DNA of 48,850 bases from an uncultured Desulfovibrio sp. (lineage in GTDB: Bacteria; Desulfobacterota; Desulfovibrionia; Desulfovibrionales; Desulfovibrionaceae), in assembly GCA_947038175.1 (NCBI GenBank), contig CAMQVJ010000012.1:1-48850 (forward strand), in the 5' to 3' direction. Below the pieces are notes generated by a model. It was not told the DNA's origin and searched no databases. It worked only from the letters and a program-made list of their open reading frames with translations. Positions 29,934-41,346 of this stretch are shown here, piece by piece. Made by a program: the position numbers and the translations under genes. The number at the start of each line of letters is the position of its first letter. The stretch's first letter is position 1.

Positions 29934-29970
29934 AATAAGCCTACTTCGTGTGAAGCAGGCTTATTTTTTT
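29934..29970. terminator. Rho-independent terminator between convergent genes
   Basis: AATAAGCCTACTTC-GTGT-GAAGCAGGCTTATTTTTTTT. Confidence 0.8.
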
Positions 29971-29989
29971 TATTTTGAAAAAGGGGATT

Positions 29990-30574
29990 TTATTCTTCGT
30001 TTAATTCGTTAAGTTCATTTTCGAGCATGGAAAGTTCTGCTTGTATCAGGGATATTTTAGCTTGAGACTCTTCGCTATCGTCGCCCATGAGCTCTTGCAG
30101 TTCTTTCTGTTTTGCTTCTATTTGCTTCTCAAGGGTTTCTCTCATGGCTGCTTTTGTGTCTTGTTCTGTTTCGCCTTCGGAAGAGATTTGGAATGCTCCG
30201 CCTCCAGGCGCAGACTCAGCGGCTGTTTTTCCATTCGCACCACTGATGCTACCAGAAGGATTTTCCTCTTCTGTTTGTTCTACAACCTTTCTTTCCATTG
30301 CTTCTTCAGCTTTACGTACTTGCTTTACAAGGGCAGAAGTTTCTGCGGCATTGGCAAGATTACCACTATCAACTACTTTATTAAGAGAGCTGTTAATAAT
30401 GAGTCTAGCTTGGTCAGAAATGGTTACTGAATCACCTTTTTGAGGATTTTGTTCAGCGCTTATTTTTTTATCTGCTTCTTCTTGCTTTGCATGCATAGCC
30501 TGCACAGAACCAAAGCCTCTGTCACGTTCATAAAGGGCGGTTGTCTGTGCATTGTTGATACCAAAAGTAGTCAT
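29990..30574 (-). CDS. Hypothetical coiled-coil protein
   Basis: 194 aa; MTTFGINNAQTTALYERDRGFGSVQAMHAKQEEADKK; charged heptad-rich C-terminus. Confidence 0.65.
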   Translation of the reverse strand: MTTFGINNAQTTALYERDRGFGSVQAMHAKQEEADKKISAEQNPQKGDSVTISDQARLIINSSLNKVVDSGNLANAAETSALVKQVRKAEEAMERKVVEQTEEENPSGSISGANGKTAAESAPGGGAFQISSEGETEQDTKAAMRETLEKQIEAKQKELQELMGDDSEESQAKISLIQAELSMLENELNELNEE

Positions 30575-31253
30575 ATATAAATCCTTTTAAATGTGGCTTA
30601 TTTTATGGTAATATATTGTCTCAAAAATATAAAAAGTATATTTAGCATTTGAAATTTGTATGTGCCTCAACGCTCTCGATTCTAACGGGAATTTCATTCT
30701 ATAGAATATTTTTGTACCGAATGAAGTCCAAATCGTGCTGAGTTTTTTGTGCTCAATATATTTTTAATCGGTTCAGTTCTTTTAAACTTTAGGTTTCTTC
30801 TGCGTGTTTAGGTTCTTTTTCAACTTGAGATAAGAGAGGATTTCCCCCTGTTATTTTTTAGTATGAATATTGATATCAGAATAAATAAGGGTTAGGGTGT
30901 CATGTTTGCAACATGAGCAAAAAGAATCAATCTTCATGTCGGGAACCCTGCTTTGTCTTGTGTATAGAAATTTGTGTTTTAGAAACATATACGTTATAAA
31001 TAGTTTCCTATTGCAATGATTATTCAGTCTTTTAGCTATGTTTTTTATTTCCTTTTTCACTTACTATTTGTTGTGACGAAAGAATGTGGGCAGCGCAAAG
31101 AATAGAAAACAGCGTATTACTAAATAGTTTGATTATTTCCTATACTGAACTAATTTTTCCTTGGAAAATGACGAAAAGATATTTATTACAAAAAATAATC
31201 CAGAGTATATGCGTTACTTTTTTAGCGCATTATTTGGAAAGAGGTCTTCCAAT

Positions 31254-32468
31254 ATGTCAACACCTTCGACTCCCTTACGTATTTTATGGGCTGCCCCAAT
31301 CTGTTTGCATGATTCCTCTTCTGGTGCAGCTATACAAGTCAAGCTTATGTTTGAAAAATTAGTGCAACGAGGTTTTTCTTGTCATGTGCTTTCTGCACTT
31401 ACCTTTGATTCACCTAACGGAGCACAGGTTTTTTCCCATGTGGCAGAACGACTTAAAGACAAAACGGAAGAGTGGTTTAGTATTCAAGATAATGGTATAT
31501 CCTATAGGTATTTCAATACAAAATCCTATACTATTGGAGAGATGACACGGATTGAAGAGTCTACATTTTACCGAGGTTTTTTAGAAGCTCTCCACGATTA
31601 TCAGCCAGATATGCTCTTTATTTACGGAGGGTCACCTCTTGAAATGGCTATTGTTGCAGAGTGTAAGCGTCGTGGTATTATGGTTGTGCTTGGTGTTTAT
31701 AATGGATATTATGCCAAATATAATTTTCCTGGCGTGGATATGCTTTTTACTGATTCTGCTTTATCTGCACGTAATTATTATAATGACTCTCGTATCAATA
31801 TTATGCCAACAGGGGTTTTTATTGATCCCGATAAAGTTGCTGTGCGGGGAAAAATTGAACCTAAATACATAACCCTTATTAATCCAAGTTCCGCAAAAGG
31901 TGTTTCCCTTATGATGCGCCTTGCTCTTATGGCTAGGGAAAAATACCCTGAAGTTCGTTTTTTAGTGGTGGAAAGCCGTGGAACATGGGCTTCTGCTCTT
32001 GCCTTTTATAGGCAGAATCCTGCTGATTTTTGGAATGTCGATGTGGCAACACATACACAGGATATCACGTTGGTATTTGCAAAAACAAAAATATTGTTGG
32101 CACCGTCCTTATGGTATGAAGGCTTTGGGCGTGTGACGGCGGAAGCCTTGCTTAATGGAATTCCTGTCATTGCATCAAAATCAGGTGGCTTAGCTGGAAC
32201 CGTAGGTACTGGTGGTGTTTGCCTTGATGCTCCAGCAGAATGCACAAAGGCTGGGTACGAGTATTTTCCATCAGAAGAAGAAATGGGCCAATGGTTTGAG
32301 GCGCTTGAAGAAATGATGGATAAAGAGAACTATTTAGAGTGGCAAGAAAAAGCAAAAGAAGCCAGTAAAGAACATTATATTGAAAAGAACACAGACATAG
32401 TTTTGGGATATATTGATGGACTGTTTAAGCGCTTGGCACGGTATAGTCCTCACTATTTTATTAAATAG
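31254..32468 (+). CDS. Glycosyltransferase family 4-like protein
   Basis: RILWAAPICLHDSSSGAAIQVKLMFEKLVQRGFSCHVLSAL and WYEGFGRVTAEALLNGIPVIASKSGGLAGTVG; in-frame ATG at 31254 gives the conventional N-terminus. Confidence 0.87.
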   Translation: MSTPSTPLRILWAAPICLHDSSSGAAIQVKLMFEKLVQRGFSCHVLSALTFDSPNGAQVFSHVAERLKDKTEEWFSIQDNGISYRYFNTKSYTIGEMTRIEESTFYRGFLEALHDYQPDMLFIYGGSPLEMAIVAECKRRGIMVVLGVYNGYYAKYNFPGVDMLFTDSALSARNYYNDSRINIMPTGVFIDPDKVAVRGKIEPKYITLINPSSAKGVSLMMRLALMAREKYPEVRFLVVESRGTWASALAFYRQNPADFWNVDVATHTQDITLVFAKTKILLAPSLWYEGFGRVTAEALLNGIPVIASKSGGLAGTVGTGGVCLDAPAECTKAGYEYFPSEEEMGQWFEALEEMMDKENYLEWQEKAKEASKEHYIEKNTDIVLGYIDGLFKRLARYSPHYFIK

Positions 32469-32508
32469 AAAGTAGGAAAATAGCGTATTTTATTGAGAGA
32501 AAATATTT

Positions 32509-32550
32509 GAAAGCTTCTCCGTAATTTTAGATTATGGAGAAGCTTTTTGT
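32509..32550 (+). terminator. Terminator downstream of the glycosyltransferase
   Basis: AAAGCTTCTCCGTAAT...ATTATGGAGAAGCTTTTTGT. Confidence 0.75.
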
Positions 32551-32673
32551 ATTGCTAGAGGTTCGTGGGCTTTTGAATATAACAAAAAAGTGTAGTTTAC
32601 TAAGAGTTGAAAATACGGTATAGAGCTTGTTCTAGGAAAGAAAGTTTACCTAAGGCATAAAGGATAGCATGCA

Positions 32674-33540
32674 ATGACAGAAGAAATAATGGGCGAAATA
32701 ATGGACGAGAGCATACCTGAAATCACACAAAAGGTATCAGCAAATACAGCAATAATGACAGGCACAGCACAAAAGACAATACCAAATGTGCAGCACTTAA
32801 TAAGGAAAGAAAAAAACTTATCCTTCGCTTTGCGCACTTTGTATATCTGCTTTGTTCTTTTTTTTATAGGTGCAGTTTTTGCCCTTTTTATCATAGATTC
32901 TCAATGGCAATCTCTTTTTCTCGCTGTATTTTTAGGGGGCGTTCTTTCTTTTGTGATATGTCTTTACATGGTGATTGTGAGTCTATTAAAAACGCATAGA
33001 GAAATTGCCCGTAACTATCAGCAAATTTTTAGCCTTGAAAATGTTCCCAGTTTTCTTGACTGCAAGGAATATTTTAAGGGTGCAGGCTTTTTAGTCTATG
33101 AAGATGAAAATGTGATGATAGCAAATAAGCTTCTTATACAGAAAAATAAAGGCTATGTGAAAAGGGATTACCTTATTCAAGTGGTTGTTACGTCTAAAGA
33201 AATCTGCTTGGATACGTATTTTGAAACGCATCAGGACGCTATTAGTGCATACGCCCAAAAGTTTCAAGAAAGCCTTGATGAGACGCCTAATAAACTTGTG
33301 AAAGTTGGGGCTTATGTGCATTATGTGGAAGCTATTCCTAAGGAACTTGCCCAAGAATTTAAAATCCAAGCTCAGCAGCGCTACCTTTTAAAATTTGATA
33401 TGATTATTGATGAAACAAATAAAAAGCTCTATTATCCGAGCCATATTGAAAGCTATAAAGAGAGACGCTGGTGTGGGCAATTGCTCCCTGCTCCTTATGA
33501 TGAGGTGGCGAGTTTTGCACAGACACTTTATTTGAGGTAA
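32674..33540 (+). CDS. Hypothetical membrane protein
   Basis: 288 aa with two predicted TM helices; no family recognised. Confidence 0.7.
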   Translation: MTEEIMGEIMDESIPEITQKVSANTAIMTGTAQKTIPNVQHLIRKEKNLSFALRTLYICFVLFFIGAVFALFIIDSQWQSLFLAVFLGGVLSFVICLYMVIVSLLKTHREIARNYQQIFSLENVPSFLDCKEYFKGAGFLVYEDENVMIANKLLIQKNKGYVKRDYLIQVVVTSKEICLDTYFETHQDAISAYAQKFQESLDETPNKLVKVGAYVHYVEAIPKELAQEFKIQAQQRYLLKFDMIIDETNKKLYYPSHIESYKERRWCGQLLPAPYDEVASFAQTLYLR

Positions 33541-33574
33541 GAGCTTTTGATGATGCGTTCTTTTCTATCTTGTT

Positions 33575-33627
33575 AAAAAAATAAGTTTTATCCATTGTTT
33601 TCATATGGATAAAACTTATTTTTTTAT
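33575..33627. terminator. Bidirectional terminator between convergent genes
   Basis: AAAAAAATAAGTTTTATCCA...TGGATAAAACTTATTTTTTT. Confidence 0.85.
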
Positions 33628-33666
33628 AGGATTATTTGATTTAATTATTTCGCTATGAGAATCGTA

Positions 33667-35700
33667 TTAATTTGATTTAAGGCTCTCAATAATAGAGGAT
33701 AGGGACTGTGCTTGATTGGCTAATTCTGAAACAGCAGCGTTAGCAGCAATCATGGCTTGAGTGGTTTCATTTGCTATAGTACTAATTCCGCTAATGGAAA
33801 GTGTTATTTTATCGGACGTCCTTGATTGTTCTTCACTCGCTATGGCGATAGCCTTTACGCCGCCCGCACTTTTATCTGCTATTTCTAGTATGCCATGCAA
33901 GGCTTCTCCACTTGCATCGGTTAGTGTTGTTGCATCTTCAATCTTTTGTATAACGCTATCCACATGGTTTACGTTAATACTGGTACTTTTTTGAATATCA
34001 GCAATGGTATTTGCAACATTAGTAGTTGAGACAAGTGTTTTTTCTGCTAGTTTACGTACTTCATCTGCCACAACTGCAAAGCCTCGCCCTGCCTCGCCAG
34101 CCCTTGCCGCTTCAATGGCAGCATTCAAAGCAAGCAGATTTGTTTGGTCGGCAATGTCGGAGATGACTCCCATAATAGTTGAAATAGAACCTGCGTGCGT
34201 GGCTAAAGTATTCATACTTTCTTTTAGTAGCGCAGAATCTTCTTGGACATCTGTGATTGCGTTTTTACATTGTTCTGTGATTTTTGAACCGTCTGTTGCT
34301 TGCAATTTTGTTGTTTCTGAAAGTTCAGCACTTGTACTAGCATTTCTTGCAACTTCAAGCACAGTACTGTTCATTTCTTCCATGGCGGTTGCCGTCTCCA
34401 TAATTCTCACGGCTTGTTCTTCTGCCCCTCGTGAGGATAATTCAATTTGTGCAACAAGTTCTTTGGAGGCAGAGGCTATAATGTCAACTATGCCTTCTAA
34501 TTGATTCGCAGCATCGAGAAGTCCTTCTTGTTTTGCTGTCTCTGCTGCTAGTTTTGCTGCTTCCGCTTCTTTTGTTGCTCTTTGTGCTTCATCTTTTGCG
34601 CAAAGCGCTTCTTGGTTTTGTTGATTTGCTTCTTCAATTTTATTTTTAAGAGAATCTACCATATATCTGAGTGTGTCTGCTAATTTACCAAGGTCATCCT
34701 GTCTATAGACGTCAAGCTTTGCATCAGCATTTCCACGAGTAATCTCATCTGTAAACGCGATGATTTTTCCAATAGGTGCTAATATTCGAGAAAGTATGAT
34801 TAAACCGAGTATAACCGTAATAATAAACGTGATCACACACGCTAATATGGTCATATATATGGCTTCATAATACTGTTTAAATGCCGTCGAAAGGGGAGTG
34901 CCAATAAAGTGGATGCCGATAATCTTGTTGGCGTAATTAGTAATAGGCCAGTAGGTCGTTACAAAAGATTCGTTTGCTATATCACTAATGCTGTTAGTTA
35001 TTTTTCCGTGTTCAAATATATTACTACGAATACTATCGCTCGCTAATTGTGATCCTGTAAAGCGTGATCCGTTAACTTCGATAGTGGTTGCTACTCGAAT
35101 GTCATCTTTGAATATGGTCACATGGAATTGTGTTAACTCTTTGATATAATCTACAAAGTAAGGCGTTTCTGTGTCGATAGCAGCGAGTAATACAAAATCT
35201 GTATCGGTAATGGGTTCCATTGCGCCTAGCATCATTTTGCCAGCAAAATCCCCCGCTCCTTCTGGTGCAATAAAAAAGCTATTTTCGCTATCATCAAATT
35301 TTCCTTGTGTAATGCCTGGGGGGAATTTTGGATTGGCATTTAGTCCCGTGCTATCCAGAATAATACCTTCTTTATCAAGGAGGACAATAAAAGATGTTCC
35401 TAGTGTTTTTTGTAGAATTTCTAATTCTTGTTTGATATCATCTGTGAAGCCGTTTACGATGAGATTTTTAAAATTATCCATACTAGCTGTAAGGGATCTA
35501 TCTATGGTGTCCTGCGCACCATCAAGAATAAAATCATGAAAGTGCTTTGTTACAAGATTTCCCGCTTGCAAATTGGACATGATAGGTTTTCGCATATAAT
35601 AAATAGATGATAGAGTAACAACGCACGCAAGGAATAGTAAAAAACAAGCCAATAAACCTAGTATTTTTCCACGTGTACTTTTTGTCTCTAGTAATTTCAT
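33667..35700 (-). CDS. Methyl-accepting chemotaxis protein with periplasmic single-Cache-like sensor
   Basis: HAMP-like region and [43 protein letters not shown] hairpin tip; [26 protein letters not shown] sensor. Confidence 0.95.
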   Translation of the reverse strand: MKLLETKSTRGKILGLLACFLLFLACVVTLSSIYYMRKPIMSNLQAGNLVTKHFHDFILDGAQDTIDRSLTASMDNFKNLIVNGFTDDIKQELEILQKTLGTSFIVLLDKEGIILDSTGLNANPKFPPGITQGKFDDSENSFFIAPEGAGDFAGKMMLGAMEPITDTDFVLLAAIDTETPYFVDYIKELTQFHVTIFKDDIRVATTIEVNGSRFTGSQLASDSIRSNIFEHGKITNSISDIANESFVTTYWPITNYANKIIGIHFIGTPLSTAFKQYYEAIYMTILACVITFIITVILGLIILSRILAPIGKIIAFTDEITRGNADAKLDVYRQDDLGKLADTLRYMVDSLKNKIEEANQQNQEALCAKDEAQRATKEAEAAKLAAETAKQEGLLDAANQLEGIVDIIASASKELVAQIELSSRGAEEQAVRIMETATAMEEMNSTVLEVARNASTSAELSETTKLQATDGSKITEQCKNAITDVQEDSALLKESMNTLATHAGSISTIMGVISDIADQTNLLALNAAIEAARAGEAGRGFAVVADEVRKLAEKTLVSTTNVANTIADIQKSTSINVNHVDSVIQKIEDATTLTDASGEALHGILEIADKSAGGVKAIAIASEEQSRTSDKITLSISGISTIANETTQAMIAANAAVSELANQAQSLSSIIESLKSN

Positions 35701-35948
35701 GATAAAACCCCTTTTGTTATTAAGATTTATATTCACCCTACTTATGAAATTATAGGAGGAAATAAACCTTCTATGGTATGGTATGTAACATTTTAGGGGG
35801 ATAAAGACAATAGAAAAAATAATTGTGTCTCATAGATTTAAAGGCTATTTTAAAAACACGAGAGGAGAGCTTTTTAGATAAATGGTTTTAAAAATAAATC
35901 AAAAATCGCAGTATGTAATAAGCGATATATTAAATAGAAGGAGCTTTT

Positions 35949-36362
35949 ATGCTTGAAAGATATGATGAAATTATGCGATTGAGTGAAGACGGGTATAATT
36001 GTGCACAAGCGATCGCCTGTGCGTATGCTGATATTACGGGATTATCGCATAAAGATTTATTTAAACTCACTGAATTTTTGGGCGGTGGCATAGGGCGTAT
36101 GCAAGAAATGTGTGGAGCTTTGTGTGCTGCGTTTCTTGTGGTCAGCTATCTTAATAGCGACGGGGAGCTTGCCCAAGGCAAAACAAAAAATGACACGTAT
36201 GTAAAGGTTCGTGCCTTGCATGATGCTTTTGTGGAGAAACTTGGCTCTTCTCAATGTAAGGTTTTGTTGAACGGCGAAACGCCAAGGAAGGGCATGTGCC
36301 GTGATAAGCTCTTAGTTTCTTGTGAGAACTTAGAAAAGATGCTTGAAGATATGAAGCTCTAA
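35949..36362 (+). CDS. C_GCAxxG_C_C family protein
   Basis: SEDGYNCAQAIACAYADITGL, GGGIGRMQEMCGALCAAFLVVSYL. Confidence 0.88.
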   Translation: MLERYDEIMRLSEDGYNCAQAIACAYADITGLSHKDLFKLTEFLGGGIGRMQEMCGALCAAFLVVSYLNSDGELAQGKTKNDTYVKVRALHDAFVEKLGSSQCKVLLNGETPRKGMCRDKLLVSCENLEKMLEDMKL

Positions 36363-36418
36363 AGTCCAAAAATAAATTGATATATTAACACCCTCTCCGT
36401 AATCGTATTCTATACGCT

Positions 36419-36484
36419 TTTTCAGGAAAGGGGGGTACGGGGGGAAGACCTCATTTTGTGCTACAAAATGGGGTTTTCCCCCCG
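36419..36484 (+). repeat. G-rich hairpin repeat, copy 3
   Basis: TTTTTCAGGAAAGGGGGGTACGGGGGGAAGACCTCATTTTGTGCTACAAAATGGGGTTTTCCCCCCG. Confidence 0.85.
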
Positions 36485-36518
36485 TTAATTCCAACTCCAA
36501 AAAAACAGATTATCGAAA

Positions 36519-37988
36519 CTATGAATTATTCTTTATAGCATCGTCAAGACTAATGCCAATTGCTTTTGCGATACCTGCGCCGTAATCGGGGTCAGCTTTG
36601 TAGCAGTGGTATATGTGGCGTTCTTGTACGTCTTTGCTCACGCCTGCAATGGCACGAGCGGTGTTGCCAAAGAGTGCTTCTTTTTCTTTGGTGTTCATGA
36701 CTCTGAATAATTTGCCTGGTTGCTCAAATAAATCCGCATCGTCGCAGACGTAGTTCCAGCGATCTGCGTTGCCGTCAATTTTGAGTGGTGGTTCGGAAAA
36801 ATCGGGTTGTTCTTTCCATGCGCCAGTGGTGTTTGGCTCGTAAGAAGTTGTTCTTCCGTGATTTCCGTCTACTCGCATTTGTCCGTCTCTGTGATAGCTG
36901 TGGAATGGGCATCGGGCGGTGTTTACAGGAATAAGATGATGGTTGACTCCTAGGCGATAGCGCTGTGCATCACCGTAGGAAAAGAGTCGGCCTTGTAGCA
37001 TTTTGTCGGGTGAAAATCCGATACCAGGGACGACGGAGGCAGGGTTGAAGGCAGCCTGTTCTACTTCTGCAAAGTAGTTTTCAGGGTTGCGATTGAGCTC
37101 AAGCACACCCACTTCTATGAGGGGAGCGTCTTTGTGGAACCAAACTTTTGTAAGGTCGAAGGGGTGGTAGCCAAGTTCTTCTGCTTTTTTTTCTTCCATC
37201 ACCTGAATTTTGAGAGTCCAGCGAGGGTAATCCTTCTTTTCGATGCTTTCAAGGAGATCTTTTTGGAAGCTTTCTCTGTCTTTTGCTACAATGGCTTCTG
37301 CTTCTGCGTCCGTTTGGTTTTTAATACCTTGTTGTGTCTTGAAATGAAATTTCACCCAGTAGCGTTCGTTGTTGGCATTAATGAAGCTGAAAGTGTGACT
37401 GCCGAACCCGTGCATGTGGCGATAGGAAAGAGGGATACCTCGATCACTCATAACAATGGTTACTTGGTGTAGGGCTTCTGGAAGTCCTGTCCAAAAATCC
37501 CAGTTGTTTTGAGCGCTTCGCATGTTTGTGTGTGGGTCACGTTTGACAGCGTGGTTAAGGTCAGGGAATTTGAGAGGGTCTCTTAGGAAGAATACAGGAG
37601 TATTATTGCCCACCATGTCCCAGTTGCCTTCGTCTGTGTAGAATTTGAGAGCAAAACCACGAATGTCACGCTCGGCATCTGCCGCACCACGTTCGCCCGC
37701 AACAGTTGAGAAGCGTGCAAAAAGCTCTGTTTGTTTACCAATGTGTGAAAACATATCGGCACGTGTGTATTTTGTTATATCATGGGTGACGGTGAAAGTA
37801 CCATAAGCAGCAGAACCCTTTGCGTGCATGCGTCTTTCAGGAATTACTTCTCTGTCAAAATGGGCTAGTTTTTCTAAAAACCATGTGTCTTGCATGAGAA
37901 GTGGGCCACGAGGACCTGCTGTGAGTGAATGTTGGTTGCTTGAAACGGGGGCGCCATTATTGTGGGTTAGTTTTTGATCCTTGCTCAT
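36519..37988 (-). CDS. katA: Catalase (monofunctional heme)
   Basis: [68 protein letters not shown] heme-ligand motif. Confidence 0.98.
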   Translation of the reverse strand: MSKDQKLTHNNGAPVSSNQHSLTAGPRGPLLMQDTWFLEKLAHFDREVIPERRMHAKGSAAYGTFTVTHDITKYTRADMFSHIGKQTELFARFSTVAGERGAADAERDIRGFALKFYTDEGNWDMVGNNTPVFFLRDPLKFPDLNHAVKRDPHTNMRSAQNNWDFWTGLPEALHQVTIVMSDRGIPLSYRHMHGFGSHTFSFINANNERYWVKFHFKTQQGIKNQTDAEAEAIVAKDRESFQKDLLESIEKKDYPRWTLKIQVMEEKKAEELGYHPFDLTKVWFHKDAPLIEVGVLELNRNPENYFAEVEQAAFNPASVVPGIGFSPDKMLQGRLFSYGDAQRYRLGVNHHLIPVNTARCPFHSYHRDGQMRVDGNHGRTTSYEPNTTGAWKEQPDFSEPPLKIDGNADRWNYVCDDADLFEQPGKLFRVMNTKEKEALFGNTARAIAGVSKDVQERHIYHCYKADPDYGAGIAKAIGISLDDAIKNNS

Positions 37989-38101
37989 GTAAACTCCTTT
38001 TGGTTGTAGATTGTATGCTAAATACCATTAATCCCATGGAATAGAATTAATATTAAAATGATATTTTTGAGGTGTTAGAATGATTTCTAGGGGGGAATAT
38101 G

Positions 38102-38161
38102 AAGGGCATGGTTCTCAATGGTGAGATTTTTTTATTTGGGAGAATTGAGAAACATGCCCTT
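38102..38161. repeat. 18-bp inverted repeat upstream of katA
   Basis: AAGGGCATGGTTCTCAAT (38102-38119) and ATTGAGAAACATGCCCTT (38144-38161), one mismatch. Confidence 0.8.
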
Positions 38162-38386
38162 ACTCGTGTGTGTAAGCGATGCTTCATCGCTTGATTAATA
38201 AACTACAGTATAACTAAGGACAGGTCAAGCTATTAGTAATAAATACTAATAAGGATGCTCTGCTTTATAGGATTGTCTTGTGAATTAATTAGTAATTTTA
38301 ATGACTCACAGCATTATTGATTAATGTTGGAAAGTTTAGTCCTAATTATACCTTGCTTCTAAATTAAATCAAGGCTAGCATATTTT

Positions 38387-39781
38387 ATGCAAAATTCATC
38401 TGAAACAAAAGATACTTTTATACAAAATTTTTCCCTAAAAGCCCCTATTATTAATATACTTTGGGACGCTGCTCCATTATGGGGGCATCTTGTTTTGAAT
38501 GCTGTTATTCAAACGGGGCTTTCTTATGCGCTTATCCGCTCTGAGGATTGTAAACAGGGTGATATTCAAGCAAAAATACTCATTGTTCCAGGTGGTTCTG
38601 GAAGATTGAAAGCGAGTAAGCTTGGGAAAAAGGGTATCGAGACTGTACGGAAATTTGTTGAAAATGGTGGCACGTATATCGGGTTTTGTGGAGGGGCTGG
38701 TTTAGCCCTTACCGATGAAAATGGTGGGCTTGGTATTTGCCCATGGGGACGTAATTTTTATAAGAATCGCATGCAACACCTTGTTTCAGGGCATATTGTT
38801 TCCACACTTTATGATGATGAACTTATTCCAAAGAACCTCGCTCCTTCTGAACTTGCATGCACGCAAGGGATAGAGCTTCCCGTTTGGTGGCCAGGTAAAT
38901 TCCAAGAACCAGAAACGGAAATAGCACGAGATTCCTTACAAGGGCCTGTTCGTGTTCTAGCTCGTTATAAGGATATGGGAAAGGATTTGCACGTTGCAGA
39001 TTTACCCATGCAGAAACTCCCCGCCAGTGCGTTGGAAGATTGGCATACATTATACGGTGTTACTTTGCGCCCTAATCTTCTTGATGGACAGCCCGCTATT
39101 CTTACAGGTACATTTGGCAAGGGGCAATATATTATAAGTTACAGTCATTTAGAAACACCTGATTCTCCAGTTGCCAACGAAATTTTTGCCCATATGCTTT
39201 GCACTTCACTGAAGAATGTTGACTCTTATATTTCTGATGCAACAAGTGTGGCTTTTGATTCCAAAGGGAAAGGGCTTGTTAAAAACATATTAAATACAAA
39301 GCCTTATTTGCCCACATGGATTAATCCGTATAAGGAAAGTACGTCCCAAAGTCATTGGACTATCTTGAATGAATTTTATGGAAAGCTTGAGGATTTATTC
39401 AGGCTAGGCGTTGATTTGCATCTGCTCTTTTTTCGCACAGAATGGCTGTATGGATGGCATAATGCTGTTCCTGGGTCACAGCTCAATGCACTGCGTGTGG
39501 CGCTTTTGCGCTCTTTATTATTACCGAGCAATGCACGGCGTGAAAAATATATGCTTGAGCACGGTATGCATTTTGCGGAAAATATGCTTTTATTTATCAC
39601 AAGTGCGGAAAGTTGGCTTTTGGCAAGGCGTTTAAGTGAAACTCTAGGAGAGGCTGGCATGATTCCTTTACCTATTTTGAACGCACAAAAGCAAGAATTA
39701 TTTGGAAAACATATGGCCGGTGGTGGCTTATATGGAATTTTACTTGAATGGTTGGATGAATTTCTTTTTTTAGAAAGTTGA
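38387..39781 (+). CDS. BPL_N (biotin-protein ligase N-terminal, glutamine amidotransferase-like) domain protein
   Basis: ILWDAAPLWGHLVLNAVIQTGLSYALI, ILIVPGGSGRLKASKLGKKGIETVRKFVENGGTYIGFCGGAGLAL, GTFGKGQYIISYSHLETP. Confidence 0.8.
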   Translation: MQNSSETKDTFIQNFSLKAPIINILWDAAPLWGHLVLNAVIQTGLSYALIRSEDCKQGDIQAKILIVPGGSGRLKASKLGKKGIETVRKFVENGGTYIGFCGGAGLALTDENGGLGICPWGRNFYKNRMQHLVSGHIVSTLYDDELIPKNLAPSELACTQGIELPVWWPGKFQEPETEIARDSLQGPVRVLARYKDMGKDLHVADLPMQKLPASALEDWHTLYGVTLRPNLLDGQPAILTGTFGKGQYIISYSHLETPDSPVANEIFAHMLCTSLKNVDSYISDATSVAFDSKGKGLVKNILNTKPYLPTWINPYKESTSQSHWTILNEFYGKLEDLFRLGVDLHLLFFRTEWLYGWHNAVPGSQLNALRVALLRSLLLPSNARREKYMLEHGMHFAENMLLFITSAESWLLARRLSETLGEAGMIPLPILNAQKQELFGKHMAGGGLYGILLEWLDEFLFLES

Positions 39782-39800
39782 AGCTTGTACGGAGAATAGT

Positions 39801-40841
39801 ATGCGTATTGTTTATATGGGAACACCTCAATTTGCAGCCCAAGTTTTAGAAAATATCGTGAAATTTGAGCATGCAGAAATTGTTGCGCTTTATGCTCAGC
39901 CCGATAGGCAAGCAGGGCGGGGTAAGAAATTACATGAGCCAGAAACAAAAATTCTAGCGACTAGCCTTGGTATTCCCGTTTTTCAGCCTCAAAGTTTTAA
40001 AAATAATCCAGAAGCACTTGCGCAGTTGAAAGAATTAAATCCCGATGTTTTAGTGGTGGCAGCGTATGGGATGCTCCTTCCGCAAGAAGTTCTCGATATT
40101 CCAAAATATGGCGCCTATAATGTGCATGCCTCTCTTTTGCCACAATATAGAGGAGCAGCACCCGTTCAACGTGCTCTTATCGCAGGCGATCGCCTTACAG
40201 GGGTGACTATTATGCGCATGGAAAAGGGACTCGACACAGGGCCTATTCTTTTGCAACAGGTTGTGGATATCAAAGATTCAGAAAGCTTGAGCGATAATTG
40301 CTATACATTACTTGAGGCCTTGGCTGACCGTGGCGGAAAACTCATGAATATGGCTTTAAATATGATACGGGACAATAGGGCAGACGTGGTTATGCAAAAC
40401 CATGAAAAAGCTACTCATGCACCGAAACTCACCAAGCAAGAAGCTCTCATAGATTGGGCGAAAAGTGCCGAAGAAATTCATAATCATGTGAGAGGTTTTT
40501 CTCCAAATCCAGGGGCAACAGCTAAACTGCAAATCAATGATAAAGAACCTATACAAGTGCGTATCGAAAAAGGTTTTGTGCTTGAACGCCTTGGCTTTGA
40601 TGTGGTAGAATGGAATACACAAAATACACAAAGCCCTTGCAGTGAAAGCCATGTAGGAAAAATAATGGGGATTTATAACGATTATATCCTTGTAAAAACG
40701 GGTAAGGGTTATTATGGAATAAGCCAGATTCGTTTGGCAGGAAAAGACCCTATGAATGCAAAAGCGTTTAATAATGGTTATTTCAAAAATAACGAATCTT
40801 TGCAGTTTTTACCAAAAGAAGCCGAAATCGTAGCAGAATAA
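39801..40841 (+). CDS. fmt: Methionyl-tRNA formyltransferase
   Basis: MRIVYMGTPQFAAQVLENI, YGMLLPQEVLDIPKYGAYNVHASLLPQYRGAAPVQRALIAGDRLTGVTIMRMEKGLDTGPIL. Confidence 0.98.
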   Translation: MRIVYMGTPQFAAQVLENIVKFEHAEIVALYAQPDRQAGRGKKLHEPETKILATSLGIPVFQPQSFKNNPEALAQLKELNPDVLVVAAYGMLLPQEVLDIPKYGAYNVHASLLPQYRGAAPVQRALIAGDRLTGVTIMRMEKGLDTGPILLQQVVDIKDSESLSDNCYTLLEALADRGGKLMNMALNMIRDNRADVVMQNHEKATHAPKLTKQEALIDWAKSAEEIHNHVRGFSPNPGATAKLQINDKEPIQVRIEKGFVLERLGFDVVEWNTQNTQSPCSESHVGKIMGIYNDYILVKTGKGYYGISQIRLAGKDPMNAKAFNNGYFKNNESLQFLPKEAEIVAE

Positions 40842-40884
40842 AATCTTAGACGTAAAATATTAATTCCTCATAGGAGCAATAAAA

Positions 40885-41292
40885 ATGGCGACATTAAAAG
40901 CAGAATATCTTGGTGAGCTTAGAACACAAGCGACACATGTGGAAAGTAATACAACTATTATTACGGATGCACCTGTTGATAATAATGGAAAAGGCGAAGC
41001 TTTTTCTCCTACAGATTTATGCGCAAGTGCCCTTGCAACATGTGCTATGACGATTATTGGGATTTATGCCCAAAGTCATGGGATGACTGTTGAAGGCACA
41101 AAAATGGATATTGTGAAAGTGATGGCTTCTGAGCCTAGACGTATAGCTAAGATTGAAATTACCTTCACTATGCCAGCAAATAATTATTCTGATATGGCGA
41201 AAGCATCGATTGAAAAAGCGGCTCATACATGCCCAGTTTCTCAAAGTTTGAATAGTGATTTAGAGCAGGTGTTTAATTTTATTTGGTTATAA
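40885..41292 (+). CDS. OsmC family protein
   Basis: AFSPTDLCASALATCAMTIIGIYAQSHGMTVEGTKMDIVKVM and HTCPVSQSL. Confidence 0.92.
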   Translation: MATLKAEYLGELRTQATHVESNTTIITDAPVDNNGKGEAFSPTDLCASALATCAMTIIGIYAQSHGMTVEGTKMDIVKVMASEPRRIAKIEITFTMPANNYSDMAKASIEKAAHTCPVSQSLNSDLEQVFNFIWL

Positions 41293-41346
41293 TGGGTTCT
41301 TTGTTTTTTAGAAGTATAAGTCAAAACGTATGTATAAAGGTATATA

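Noticed and set aside
30087-30443. 118-aa plus-strand ORF antisense to the coiled-coil hypothetical
   Set aside because: Ser/Ala-rich shadow of the opposite frame; no RBS or family signal
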